From Chloroflexota bacterium (lineage in GTDB: Bacteria; Chloroflexota; Dehalococcoidia; UBA2979), in NCBI GenBank assembly GCA_003670575.1, contig QWRD01000009.1, forward strand, positions 1-50,169: a stretch of DNA of 50,169 nt, given 5' to 3'. Positions within the stretch are counted from its first letter, which is position 1; each line of letters begins with the position of its first letter. The notes below the pieces were generated by a model. It did not search any database. It had not been told where the DNA came from and was given only the letters and a program-made list of their open reading frames with translations. Position numbers and translations under genes: made by a program. Below, in pieces: positions 16,023-23,720 of this stretch.

Positions 16023-16865
16023 CTATCGCTCCGGCATCCCCGTGTGTCGACGCAGCGATCGTACCGCCTCGGAGACGGTCTCGATGTCCCGCGCATCGCC
16101 TCGATAGCGGACGTATAGCTCCAGGTCGTCGAGCGCGGGGCGGTACTCACCGACACGCTCGCGCAGCATGCCGCGATCCCGCAGCTCGTCCAGATCCCAC
16201 GGATACATCGCCAGCAGCAGCTCCATCATGCGAGCTGCGCGCTCCTCGTCGCCGTGCTGCAAGTAGCCGGCCTTGAGGTTGTGGATCAGCCGTTGGATCA
16301 CCTGCCGAGGGGTAATCGCGTCCAAGAAGTGCTCGCGGAAGGGGGTGCGGCGGCCGTACACGTCCTGCACGAGCTTGCGGCACTGCTCGGTGGTCAGCTC
16401 CACGCCGCCGCGGTAGGGGTCCGTCAGGATCGATCCGTCCGAACCGTCGATGCGTGTCACCACATGGCCGGGGAGCCCGATCACACTCGCGCGAATCGCG
16501 GCGCGGGCGAGCACCGCCGAGTACAGGATCGCCATCGACACCGGAATACCGAGGCGGCGGTCGATCACTTCGTTCAGGTAGAGGTTGCGAGGGTCGCTGT
16601 ACTCCTCCTCGTTGCCGCGGAAGCCGTACTCCGCGAAGAGCAGCGCGTGCGCCTCTGCGAGTTGCGAGCGCGTGTCCGCCGAGGGATGAATACGCGCTTC
16701 CAATCGTTCGCCGAGGGCTGCAATCTGGCGCTCGTAGGAGATGACATCCAGGTCGGGGTACTCGGTCTGCGCCACGAGTAATGCGGCACGCACCGTGGGC
16801 ACGCCCTCGGCCGGCCCGGCGACCGCAAGGCGGAACCGCTCGAGCGTCTCGTCGAAGTTCGTCAC
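16023..16865 (-). CDS. SirB1-like transglutaminase-fold and tetratricopeptide protein
   Basis: 280 residues from a GTG start at 16865 that overlaps the plsY TGA by 4 bp (GTGA), indicating coupling. The family core is clear: NLYLNEVIDRRLGIPVSMAILYSAVLAR, then GLPGHVVTRIDG and ILTDPYRGG. The C-terminal half has helical TPR-like repeats (RAARMMELLLAMYPWD, YRPALDDLELYVRY). The transglutaminase-like Cys is replaced in this segment (PVSMAIL), as in many SirB1 proteins, so catalysis is doubtful. The role is unknown; the family is widespread. Confidence 0.82.
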   Translation of the reverse strand: MTNFDETLERFRLAVAGPAEGVPTVRAALLVAQTEYPDLDVISYERQIAALGERLEARIHPSADTRSQLAEAHALLFAEYGFRGNEEEYSDPRNLYLNEVIDRRLGIPVSMAILYSAVLARAAIRASVIGLPGHVVTRIDGSDGSILTDPYRGGVELTTEQCRKLVQDVYGRRTPFREHFLDAITPRQVIQRLIHNLKAGYLQHGDEERAARMMELLLAMYPWDLDELRDRGMLRERVGEYRPALDDLELYVRYRGDARDIETVSEAVRSLRRHTGMPER

Positions 16866-17434
16866 CGGCGTGTCCGGGCAGGCGTGAATCCCTCGAAGCG
16901 GATGATCTTCAGCACGGTGAAGGTAATCAGAACCATCGCGCCGATCGTTCGCACCTCGGGCGCGTGCCACCAGAACGCCATCGTCGGCAGCAGCAACAGT
17001 CCGACGATCCCGCCGATGCGACGCGAGCCCATCAGATACGCCACGGCAACGCCGACGGCTGTCGCCACCAACGTCTCTGATGGCAGCAGCGCCAGCAGCG
17101 CACCTACGCCGGCCGCAGTTCCGTTCCCACCGTCCAGCCGCAGGAAGATCGACCAGTCGTGGCCCGCCACGGCACAGAGCGCAGCCATGATCGCCTCAAC
17201 CTCGGACAGCCCGGACAGGCGGGCCAAGGCGACTGCCGCCGCCCCCTTGCCAACGTCGACGAGCCCGACGACGAACGCGGCTCCCCAGCCGAGTGTGTCC
17301 AGCACGTTCATGGTGCCGGGGTTGCCGGAACCCATCGTGCGGATGTCTCGGCCCGTCAGGGGATACACAACAAGATATGAGGTGGGGATCGAGCCCAAGA
17401 GGTAGGACGCGACAAGAACGACCGCGAGCGTCAC
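16862..17434 (-). CDS. plsY: glycerol-3-phosphate acyltransferase PlsY
   Basis: 190 residues from a GTG start, with about five hydrophobic segments. PlsY motifs are present: SGNPGTMN (motif 1), VGLVDVGKGAAAV (motif 2) and a motif 3 that reads GHDWSIFLRLDGGNGTAAG. Most family members have GGKG in motif 3, so the Lys to Asn change (GGNG) is unusual. PlsY transfers an acyl group from acyl-phosphate to glycerol-3-phosphate, the first step of phospholipid synthesis, at the inner membrane. The GTGA overlap couples it to the next gene. A divergent paralogue is possible given the altered motif. Confidence 0.85.
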   Translation of the reverse strand: MTLAVVLVASYLLGSIPTSYLVVYPLTGRDIRTMGSGNPGTMNVLDTLGWGAAFVVGLVDVGKGAAAVALARLSGLSEVEAIMAALCAVAGHDWSIFLRLDGGNGTAAGVGALLALLPSETLVATAVGVAVAYLMGSRRIGGIVGLLLLPTMAFWWHAPEVRTIGAMVLITFTVLKIIRFEGFTPARTRR

Positions 17435-17510
17435 CGAACCCTCCGACCGTGCTCATCGAGGATACCGGGCGTCGGCGCGCTCGGCAAAGCGGTTTCGCAC
17501 GAGCGAAGTG

Positions 17511-17915
17511 TCAGGCCGGAGTGATACGACGACGCCCCGCAAATCCGGTGGAACGGGGGTGCCACCATTCGATGTCGTCCTCGCCCGTGCGCCAACACCA
17601 GTAGGCCGGCGTTCCCTCGATCTCGGCGGGAAAATCCAACAACCCATCCTCGATGCTCTTCAACTCCGCGCCGGTGGCGCGCACGGCGCGGACGGCCGTT
17701 TGTGCCTCTTCGGCCAGTCGCAACTGCTCGGTCCGCAGCGCCCGCACACGGCGTTCGGCAACGACGCCGTCGTTCAGGTGCTGGCGTCCGAGCACATGCA
17801 ATTCGTCGCGAACCTCGCGAAGGCGACGCTGCGCGGCCTGCAACTGTCGAAGCGGCTCACGCAACTGACCGAGCGCCGCACGCGCCTCGTCCAGCGTGAA
17901 TGAATCGCCGGGCAT
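17511..17915 (-). CDS. DUF2203 family protein
   Basis: 134 residues. The N-terminal two thirds are helical and charged (LREVRDELHVLGRQHL, EEAQTAVRAVRATGAELK). The family's conserved end follows: ELKSIEDGLLDFPAEIEG, then AYWCWRTGEDDIEWWHP and GFAGRRRI. The C-terminal Trp/His/Arg motif defines DUF2203. The function is unknown. It lies 76 bases upstream of plsY on the same strand and 21 bases after the membrane protein gene. Confidence 0.85.
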   Translation of the reverse strand: MPGDSFTLDEARAALGQLREPLRQLQAAQRRLREVRDELHVLGRQHLNDGVVAERRVRALRTEQLRLAEEAQTAVRAVRATGAELKSIEDGLLDFPAEIEGTPAYWCWRTGEDDIEWWHPRSTGFAGRRRITPA

Positions 17916-17936
17916 CGGGGTTCGCCGGTGCGCTCG

Positions 17937-18410
17937 TTAGCCCGCGAAGGGGTGGAAGTCGGTAGGTGGTGCCGCCGGCGGCACTGGCCATGCGGGGCGG
18001 GAATCGGATGTCCACACCTCGGCGGCAGGTGCGGCGGCAGGCGTGGGGACGGGGGCGGCCGTCGGCGCTGGCGCAACGGGTTCGCCATCGTCCGGCGCGT
18101 CGCCGACGCCGAGTCCCATCGCGCGCAGGAACGGCAGATCCCGTCCAAACGCAGCCACGAGGAAACTCACCGCGAACGCCGCAAGCCACGGCGGCAAATG
18201 CAGGTACGACCACGGTCGATCGTTCACACGCAACGCGGCAACCAGGCCGGGGACGAGATCCCGTACGCTCGGCACCGCCAGGTCATCGACCGAGGGCTCA
18301 AACGGCTCCCCCGCCTGCGCGCGGAGCCGCGAAGCGGACACCACCCGGCCGAGCACCGCGCCCAGCGCAGCGAAGAGAACAGCAACGACCACGCGTCGAA
18401 TCCAAGCCAT
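17937..18410 (-). CDS. hypothetical membrane protein with Ala/Pro-rich tail
   Basis: 157 residues from the ATG at 18410 (MAWIRRVVVAVLF). There is an N-terminal hydrophobic segment (VVVAVLFAALGAVLG), a charged middle, and a second hydrophobic segment (LAAFAVSFLVAAFG). A long Ala/Pro/Thr-rich C-terminal tail (VAPAPTAAPVPTP...) is probably disordered. I recognise no domain. It is the first gene of the minus-strand train leading into DUF2203 and plsY. Its start lies 187 bases from the divergent aquaporin gene. Confidence 0.5.
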   Translation of the reverse strand: MAWIRRVVVAVLFAALGAVLGRVVSASRLRAQAGEPFEPSVDDLAVPSVRDLVPGLVAALRVNDRPWSYLHLPPWLAAFAVSFLVAAFGRDLPFLRAMGLGVGDAPDDGEPVAPAPTAAPVPTPAAAPAAEVWTSDSRPAWPVPPAAPPTDFHPFAG

Positions 18411-18597
18411 GCGACACCTCGATCTCACCGTACCGAGCGCCAGCAGGCGCGGTCAACGCCGCGCGCGTCGACACCGGTCTTAAATCGACCGCCGGTTTGA
18501 CCGTCGACTGAAGAATTGAATAACCGCATTGACTTGTTAGCCGTTCTTTGCTCAAATGGCGAAGTCTAGGATGTGTGAACAGACCGGGGGCGGCGCA

Positions 18598-19269
18598 ATG
18601 GATCGAGATCTCGGGCGCAAGCTCATCGCAGAGTTCATTGGCACCTTCGCGCTCATCTTCATGGGCGTGGGCGCGGTGATCGTGGGCTCGGGAATCGTTG
18701 GCGTCGCGTTGGCGCACGGACTGGCGATCGCATTGATGGTCACGGCGCTGGGGCACATCTCCGGCGGGGTCTTCAACCCGGCGATCTCCATCGCGCTCTG
18801 GGCGACCCGCCGTCTGCCGACGGCCATCGCCATCCTCTACATCGTCGCGCAACTCGCAGGCGGTGCCGCTGGCGCAGCGGCACTGCTGAGCTTCCCCGCC
18901 GCACTCCGTGATGTCGCCAACGGCGTGCCGAACCTGAACGGCATCGACTTCGGCGCCGGTGTGCTGATCGAGGCGATTCTGACCTTCTTCCTGGTGATCG
19001 CCGTATTCGGCAACGCCATCGATACGCGCGGCCCACGGCTCGGTGGGTTCGGTATCGGCCTCGTGATCACGATGGACATCCTCGCCGGCGGCCGACTGAC
19101 CGGCGCCGCGATGAACCCGGCTCGGGCGTTCGGCCCGGAGCTGATCTTCGGCGACTGGAGCAACGCGCTCGTGTACTGGATTGGCCCGATCATCGGAGCC
19201 GTGCTCGCAGCGCTGGTCTACCACTACATCTTCCTGGACGACGAGCAGCGCTCGCAGGCAGCGGCCTGA
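18598..19269 (+). CDS. aquaporin / MIP-family channel
   Basis: 223 residues from the ATG at 18598, preceded by a GGGGGCGGCG run; a longer in-frame version would start at 18556. Six membrane segments are visible with the two pore half-helices, FNPAISIAL and MNPARAFGP, both with intact NPA boxes. The region before the second NPA reads AGGRLTGAAMNPARAFG, which carries the selectivity-filter Arg in the usual place. The family moves water and, in some branches, small uncharged solutes; MIP members in related bacteria are mostly water or glycerol channels. It is followed after 22 bases by the fluoride channel gene. Confidence 0.92.
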   Translation: MDRDLGRKLIAEFIGTFALIFMGVGAVIVGSGIVGVALAHGLAIALMVTALGHISGGVFNPAISIALWATRRLPTAIAILYIVAQLAGGAAGAAALLSFPAALRDVANGVPNLNGIDFGAGVLIEAILTFFLVIAVFGNAIDTRGPRLGGFGIGLVITMDILAGGRLTGAAMNPARAFGPELIFGDWSNALVYWIGPIIGAVLAALVYHYIFLDDEQRSQAAA

Positions 19270-19291
19270 GTGGGCGCGCGAGGAATGCCAC

Positions 19292-19663
19292 GTGTGGTCG
19301 ACACTTGCGATTGCGACCGGTGGTGCGCTGGGCTCGGTGGCGCGCTACGGCGTGACGCGGCTGGCGATGGAGTGGGCTGGCAGCGGAACCTGGGGCACGT
19401 TCGCAGTGAACGTCACCGGCTCGTTGCTGCTCGGCCTGATTGTCGGTCTCTCCGACGAGCGCATCGCGATGCACCCGGTGCTGCGCAACGGACTCACCGT
19501 CGGCGTGATGGGAGGCTACACGACATTCTCCACGCTCATGCTGGATTCGGCGCGGCAGTTGGGAACCGGCTCCGCTCTGGCGGCGGTCGCGAACATCGGG
19601 GGGAGCATCCTCGTCGGGCTGGCGGCGATGCTGCTCGGACTGCTGATCGGGCGCTCGGCGTGA
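19292..19663 (+). CDS. fluC: fluoride channel FluC (CrcB)
   Basis: 123 residues from a GTG start at 19292 with an AGGA site 9 bases upstream. Four hydrophobic segments are present. FluC signatures are GGALGSVARYGVTRL in helix 1, GTFAVNVTGSLLLG in helix 2 (with the conserved Asn) and GGYTTFSTLMLDS in helix 3, including the Phe-Ser-Thr track. FluC dimers export fluoride as dual-topology channels; most genomes carry either one gene (homodimer) or a pair. Only one copy is seen here. No fluoride riboswitch is evident upstream. Confidence 0.92.
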   Translation: MWSTLAIATGGALGSVARYGVTRLAMEWAGSGTWGTFAVNVTGSLLLGLIVGLSDERIAMHPVLRNGLTVGVMGGYTTFSTLMLDSARQLGTGSALAAVANIGGSILVGLAAMLLGLLIGRSA

Positions 19664-19978
19664 CCGGCAGACTGACCGTACGCGCGCCGCAACCATGGCA
19701 CTCGTGACCAATCGGGGGAGCCGCTAGCGACGACACATCGATCAGCCTCGACGTGCCGCGCCGTTCGCGCGCGCGTCGAACCATAGACGCCGGTATCTGC
19801 CGATTTACCCCCGCCGCACGGCAGATGCTGGCTAGAGAGCGGGCCTTCGGGCCCGCTCTCGCTTTGTCCGCGCATATGTCCGCGGACTCCCCAACATCGG
19901 CGTGCCGTTGCCGTTCATCTGGGCAGTCGCATGCAACGCCGCGGCCTGACAGCGCGCCCTATCGACGCCTAGCCGCCG
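19664..19978. other. 315-bp intergenic region with a hairpin terminator
   Basis: Between fluC (plus) and the prohibitin gene (minus) the two transcripts converge. The only structure I see is the hairpin at 19835-19860. No ORF of coding character is evident. Confidence 0.7.
19835..19860. terminator. perfect 11-bp stem with TTCG loop
   Basis: The arms GAGAGCGGGCC and GGCCCGCTCTC flank a TTCG tetraloop, the most stable kind of RNA hairpin loop. On the plus strand it is followed by GCTTTG. It lies in a convergent junction, so it may terminate both transcripts. Confidence 0.75.
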
Positions 19979-20830
19979 CTATCGAGCGGGCGGCACGGAC
20001 GGCGTGGCCACCGAGGCGGCCGCACCGATGAACGGCAGCGGCGCGCTGGGCGCCAGGTACTGCGGCAGTTGCCCGTTCCACTTCTGGATGGCCTGCAATT
20101 GCAGGTAGTCCGGCGTCAGCGTGGTCGCCTGAGCCTTCTGCGCGTTGGCCTGGCCCTGCGCGACGATGAGGGCGGTGTCTGCCTCAGTCTTCGCCTTTTC
20201 CTGCAGTTGCTTGGCCTGGAGGTTCTGCTGGTTCGCGACCTGCGTCGCCAGGATCGCGTCGTTGAATTCCTTCGGGAACTCGTAGTTCGGGATCGTGAAT
20301 TCGTCGACAACGATGTAGTACGGCGCGAGTTTTTCGCTCAGCACAGTCTTCGCCTTCGCCGCTACCTCTTCGCGCTTCTGGATCAACTCCAGCCCGGCAT
20401 ATTGCCCCGTGACATCCTTGAACGCCTGCTGAATCTGCTGATCGATGATGCGCTCTCGATAGTTCGCGCCGATGTTCTGGAGGATCAGCGGCGCCTTCGC
20501 GGCATCGATGTGGTAGTTGATCGTGATCGTGGAGCGGATGGTCACACCATCCTTCGAGGCCGCGCTCGACTCCACTTGCTCCTTTTGGATGCGTGTCTCG
20601 AAGATCACCACTTCGTCCCGCACCGGCACCTTGAAGTGGATACCCGGCTCAAACACGACCGGGTTGTCCGCGTTGATCGCCCCGAAGTGCTTCACGATGC
20701 CGACTTCGCCGACGCCCACCTGCGTAAAGGCGCCAAACATCAGAAATACGCCACCAATCACGATGACGGCGACCAATAGCCCGAGACTTCCGACTCTCGC
20801 GGCCAGACTCTGATCCTGCGGACTGTTCAT
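19979..20830 (-). CDS. prohibitin-like SPFH-domain membrane protein
   Basis: 283 residues. One N-terminal transmembrane segment (LGLLVAVIVIGGVFLMFG) is followed by an SPFH/Band 7 domain: VGEVGIVKHFGAI, FEPGIHFKVPVRDEVVIFETRIQKEQV, and KDGVTIRSTITINYHID. A helical region rich in Glu, Ala and Gln follows (QEKAKTEADTALIVAQGQANAQ). The family forms large ring or cage assemblies at the membrane and can regulate the FtsH protease. No FtsH or NfeD gene is adjacent. The start has no rival nearby. Confidence 0.88.
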   Translation of the reverse strand: MNSPQDQSLAARVGSLGLLVAVIVIGGVFLMFGAFTQVGVGEVGIVKHFGAINADNPVVFEPGIHFKVPVRDEVVIFETRIQKEQVESSAASKDGVTIRSTITINYHIDAAKAPLILQNIGANYRERIIDQQIQQAFKDVTGQYAGLELIQKREEVAAKAKTVLSEKLAPYYIVVDEFTIPNYEFPKEFNDAILATQVANQQNLQAKQLQEKAKTEADTALIVAQGQANAQKAQATTLTPDYLQLQAIQKWNGQLPQYLAPSAPLPFIGAAASVATPSVPPAR

Positions 20831-21029
20831 GTTGCTACCGTTTCTCGCCGAGGCCGGCAGTCTTCATGTGCGCGTGGAGAGGTCGTACTGGAGCCCACCC
20901 GTCCGCTGCAACGACGCAGAAGGGCACAACCATCATACAGCGGTGCCCCACACGCGCACGCGGGCACGACCCGAGCGTTCGCCAGTCCGGGTTACGTGAG
21001 CGCGCTGCTGGGAGTCGAAACGATGCCGG

Positions 21030-21476
21030 CTATCGGCCGGTGGAGCCGTGCCCACCTTCGCCGCGCACCGTGGAGTCGAGGCTATCGACGACCACCCACT
21101 CGACCGGCGCCAACTGCGTCACTACAATCTGCGCGATGCGCTCGCCATCCTCAATGACGTAGCGGCCGGGATCGGGGAGGCAGTACATCGTCACAAACAA
21201 CTCGCCGCGGTAGTCGGCATCCAGCGTACCGAGCCCTGCGATCACGCCACGCGCGAACAGCCCGGAGCGTGGGCGTATCTGCACGTCGCTCCCGGCCGGC
21301 GCCGCGATCGCCACGCCCGTCGGCACACGCACCGGCGTCAGGCCAACCTCCAACGTTCCGCCGTCGAGGCAGGCGTGGAGGTCGAAGCCACTCGCCCCGG
21401 CGGTCTGTCGCTGGGGCAGCTGTGCACCGGGTCGCAACAACACCACGTCGAGACGAATGTCTGGCAACCGGCACAC
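21030..21476 (-). CDS. dut: dUTP diphosphatase
   Basis: 148 residues from a GTG start. All five dUTPase motifs are present: AGASGFDLHA (I), RPRSGLFARG (II), GTLDADYRGEL (III, with catalytic Asp), DGERIAQIVV (IV) and RGEGGHGSTG (V). The enzyme hydrolyses dUTP to dUMP and pyrophosphate, keeping uracil out of DNA and supplying dTMP precursor. It forms a trimer in the cytoplasm. It is isolated, with the ferredoxin gene 86 bases upstream on the same strand. Confidence 0.95.
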   Translation of the reverse strand: MCRLPDIRLDVVLLRPGAQLPQRQTAGASGFDLHACLDGGTLEVGLTPVRVPTGVAIAAPAGSDVQIRPRSGLFARGVIAGLGTLDADYRGELFVTMYCLPDPGRYVIEDGERIAQIVVTQLAPVEWVVVDSLDSTVRGEGGHGSTGR

Positions 21477-21561
21477 TCCGATGGTTCAACGTCCTGGCAG
21501 CAACGAGGCCCGCACGCGCTGGCCTCGAGGATTGTGCATGGGGGTGGAAACCCGCTCGGGA

Positions 21562-22080
21562 CTAGGCCTCGGTGGCCTGTGCCGCGCGCGCGCGCTCCAG
21601 GCCCTTGCCCTTCTTCGGCGTCAGTACCTCCATCGGGTACACCTTGCGCTTCAACATCTCCCGCGGCGGGTCGATGTAGATCGCGGACCAGCCGCAGGAC
21701 TGCTCGCACAACCGACAACCGGTGCACTTGCGCGGATCCACGGTGGCAATGCCGTAATAGTCGTGGTTGTTCGGCGATTCCTGAAGCGACAGCGCATCGA
21801 ACGGGCAAACGTTGATGCAGAGCTCACAGCCTGAGCCGATGCAGTTGGACTCCACGATCTTCGCCAGCGGCAGCTGCGCACGAGGGAACGTGCGGCAAAT
21901 GTCGCCGATGTCGTCCAGAATCGCCTCGGGCGGACAAACCGCACCGCACGCACCGCAGTCGATGCACAGCTTCGGGTCGATGATGTGCAACTCATTGCGT
22001 GCACCCGTGATGGCGTTGGTCGGGCACTTCTTGGTGCACGCCGTGCAGCCGATGCAGGACTCGATAATCTTGTACGCCAC
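21562..22080 (-). CDS. multi-cluster 4Fe-4S ferredoxin-like protein
   Basis: About 172 residues from the GTG at 22080, with GGAAGG seven bases upstream. Four Cys-rich motifs are visible: CIGCTACTKKCP, CIDCGACGAVCP, CIGSGCELCINVCP and CTGCRLCEQSCG, in two pairs. The second half has the unusual GSGC spacing. Between the pairs is a short helical linker. The protein would carry up to four 4Fe-4S clusters and act as a soluble electron carrier. It is a stand-alone gene. The C-terminal region after the last motif is basic. The particular redox partner is unknown. Confidence 0.8.
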   Translation of the reverse strand: MAYKIIESCIGCTACTKKCPTNAITGARNELHIIDPKLCIDCGACGAVCPPEAILDDIGDICRTFPRAQLPLAKIVESNCIGSGCELCINVCPFDALSLQESPNNHDYYGIATVDPRKCTGCRLCEQSCGWSAIYIDPPREMLKRKVYPMEVLTPKKGKGLERARAAQATEA

Positions 22081-22167
22081 AGTCACACCTTCCGGTGATC
22101 GACGCGTGCCCGCCGTGAGTGTTCCGGGCGTAAATCTACCATCGCACAGGGGTGCCAGCAAGGCGAA

Positions 22168-22189
22168 GGGCCCGCATATGCGCGGGCCC
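22168..22189 (-). terminator. hairpin terminator after the CHRD gene
   Basis: An 8-bp GC-rich stem (GGGCCCGC and GCGGGCCC) with a six-base loop sits 29 bases past the CHRD stop on the minus strand. The downstream side is only weakly T-rich. It separates this transcript from the ferredoxin gene. Confidence 0.55.
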
Positions 22190-22217
22190 CTCGGAGCTGT
22201 GCACTACGACAAGCGTC

Positions 22218-22895
22218 CTAGTGGCGGCGGGTGCCGTACAGGCGCGAACCGACCACTATGCCTCCGGCCAGCAGCAGCAGCGCCGCAGTGACTGCCGCGC
22301 TTGCCGTGCCATCAAGCTGTCCGGCGTTACCGGTCTTCGGTGCGGCCGGGGTTGCCTGCGTCGGCACCGCGGCAGCGGCTGCAACCGGTGCTGCGGCCGG
22401 CGGAGTAGCACCGGTGAACACCACGCCACGAATCTCGCCGCCCGGGTTGGCGGAGGTGTGTGCGTTGGCGTAGATGTTCCCGGCCTTGAGCGCCGTCACG
22501 AAGTTGGCGAAGTTACCCGCCAACGGACCGGCCAGATCGGCAGCGCGCGCGGTGCCGATCACGGTAATTGCACCGGCGGGCGCGCCGGCGGGTGCCTGGA
22601 ACAGCGGCAGAATCACTCCGCCGTTGGCTCCCTGCGCACCCTGGTGCAGGTGTGCAGCGGTCGCGTTGGTCAGCGCCGGGACGCTCAGCGTCCACGTCAG
22701 TGTGCCGGCCGCCTCATCGAGGTTCGCGGTGAACGTGCCTGTGGCAGTGGAGGCCGTCGGCGGCACTTCGTTGGCGCCGACCAGCGCAGCGCGGTAGGTG
22801 ACGGCGGCGGCCTGCCCGGAGACCGCGAGCGGCAGCAGCGCCGCCATCGATGCCAGCGCTACCGCGATCAAGATACGTGGACGTGGGACGCGCAT
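22218..22895 (-). CDS. CHRD-domain surface protein with APKTG-type anchor tail
   Basis: 225 residues with GGGAGGA eight bases before the ATG. There is a signal peptide (about 1-31, ending SGQAAA). The CHRD domain spans about 33-160, with the typical start YRAALVGANEVPP, HLHQGAQGANGGVI and an end of ANPGGEIRGVV. A Pro/Ala-rich spacer and TPAAPKTGNAG (182-192) follow, then a hydrophobic segment and a basic end (YGTRRH). This tail is built like an LPXTG sorting signal with APKTG in its place. CHRD domains bind unknown ligands. The neighbouring small gene has the identical TPAAPKTGNAG motif. Confidence 0.85.
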   Translation of the reverse strand: MRVPRPRILIAVALASMAALLPLAVSGQAAAVTYRAALVGANEVPPTASTATGTFTANLDEAAGTLTWTLSVPALTNATAAHLHQGAQGANGGVILPLFQAPAGAPAGAITVIGTARAADLAGPLAGNFANFVTALKAGNIYANAHTSANPGGEIRGVVFTGATPPAAAPVAAAAAVPTQATPAAPKTGNAGQLDGTASAAVTAALLLLAGGIVVGSRLYGTRRH

Positions 22896-23049
22896 GCTGA
22901 AGTCCTCCCTAGATTCTGATCAGGAGTACGAACGGGCAGCGGACACGGTTCTGAACCCTGCCCGCCGGAGCCGAATCCAGCATAACGCAGCCGGCGCCCA
23001 TTGAGCCGCCGAACGGCAGGGGACTCCCGCCCAGGATCAACGAAGGGAA

Positions 23050-23083
23050 AAACAAACGGCCCACCGAAGTGGGCCGTCTGTTT
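23050..23083 (-). terminator. intrinsic terminator after the small APKTG-tail gene
   Basis: The stem ACGGCCCAC with GTGGGCCGT and a CGAA/TTCG loop extends with further A-T pairs. On the minus strand it is followed by a T-rich run (TTTTTCCC). A second small hairpin, AAACCC-GGAA-GGGTTT, lies between it and the stop codon. Confidence 0.8.
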
Positions 23084-23098
23084 CAAACCCGGAAGGGT

Positions 23099-23383
23099 TT
23101 AGCTGCGGCGCGAGGCGAGCACGCGACCGCCGACAACCACACCGGCCGTCAGGACGACCAGCAGGGCGGCGACGCCGGCAGTGCCAGCCTGGCCAGCGAA
23201 GCCGGCGTTGCCGGTCTTCGGGGCGGCCGGGGTGGCAGCCTTCGGGGCAGCCGTGGCAGTCGCCTGCGCGACAACCTTGGTGCTGTTGACATCGGTGCCA
23301 ACGCTGTACGCGAACAGCGCAGCCGGCGCGAGCGCCGCGATGAGGCCAACGAGAACCGCGGCCATGGTCTTACGAATCGACAA
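23099..23383 (-). CDS. small exported protein with APKTG-type anchor tail
   Basis: 94 residues from a TTG start with strong GGAGG eight bases upstream. It has a signal peptide (MSIRKTMAAVLVGLIAALAPAALFAYS), a short 25-residue mature part with no recognised domain, then TPAAPKTGNAG (51-61), a hydrophobic segment (VAALLVVLTAGVVVGG) and a basic end (ASRRS). The tail matches the CHRD protein 200 bases away. If cleaved at the motif, the mature peptide would be only about 25-30 residues attached to the wall. It is transcribed on its own with a clear terminator. Confidence 0.65.
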   Translation of the reverse strand: MSIRKTMAAVLVGLIAALAPAALFAYSVGTDVNSTKVVAQATATAAPKAATPAAPKTGNAGFAGQAGTAGVAALLVVLTAGVVVGGRVLASRRS

Positions 23384-23720
23384 CTTATTTCCTCCTACTC
23401 AGAGTCTAGGTGATAGCCAGCCTGCAAGCCGACCTCGGAATACTACAACACAGTTCGCCTATGGGGGCAGGTCTCTTTCCCCGCATTTTTCGGGCCAATA
23501 TGTCACAGTTATGTCGCTTACAGCGCCGCTCACGGCTGCGCGCCAGCGCCTCCATGTCGCCCATCGCAACAGGAACGCAATGTTTCCGAGGCGAAATGGC
23601 CGTCCATGCGGTCAGATTCAGCCTGCGCCGGTTGAGTGCATCTAGCGCCGTGCTACTATCGCGCGGGCCTGCGGCATCCACATTCCGCCGTACGGTTGGC
23701 ACGCGTCACCAGGGGGCGAA
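23384..23720. other. 337-bp divergent intergenic region
   Basis: This separates the small envelope gene (minus) from sucC (plus). The sucC promoter lies at its right end. I see no ORF of coding character. The remainder holds unassigned leader sequence for the minus gene. Confidence 0.6.
23632..23659 (+). promoter_or_regulatory. sucCD promoter
   Basis: TTGAGT (23632-23637) and TACTAT (23654-23659) with a 16-base spacer are good sigma-70 boxes. Transcription would start near 23666, about 55 bases before the sucC ATG. Confidence 0.6.

Noticed and set aside
18429-18597. Possible fluoride riboswitch before the aquaporin/fluC pair
   Set aside because: No conserved crcB-motif segments are visible.
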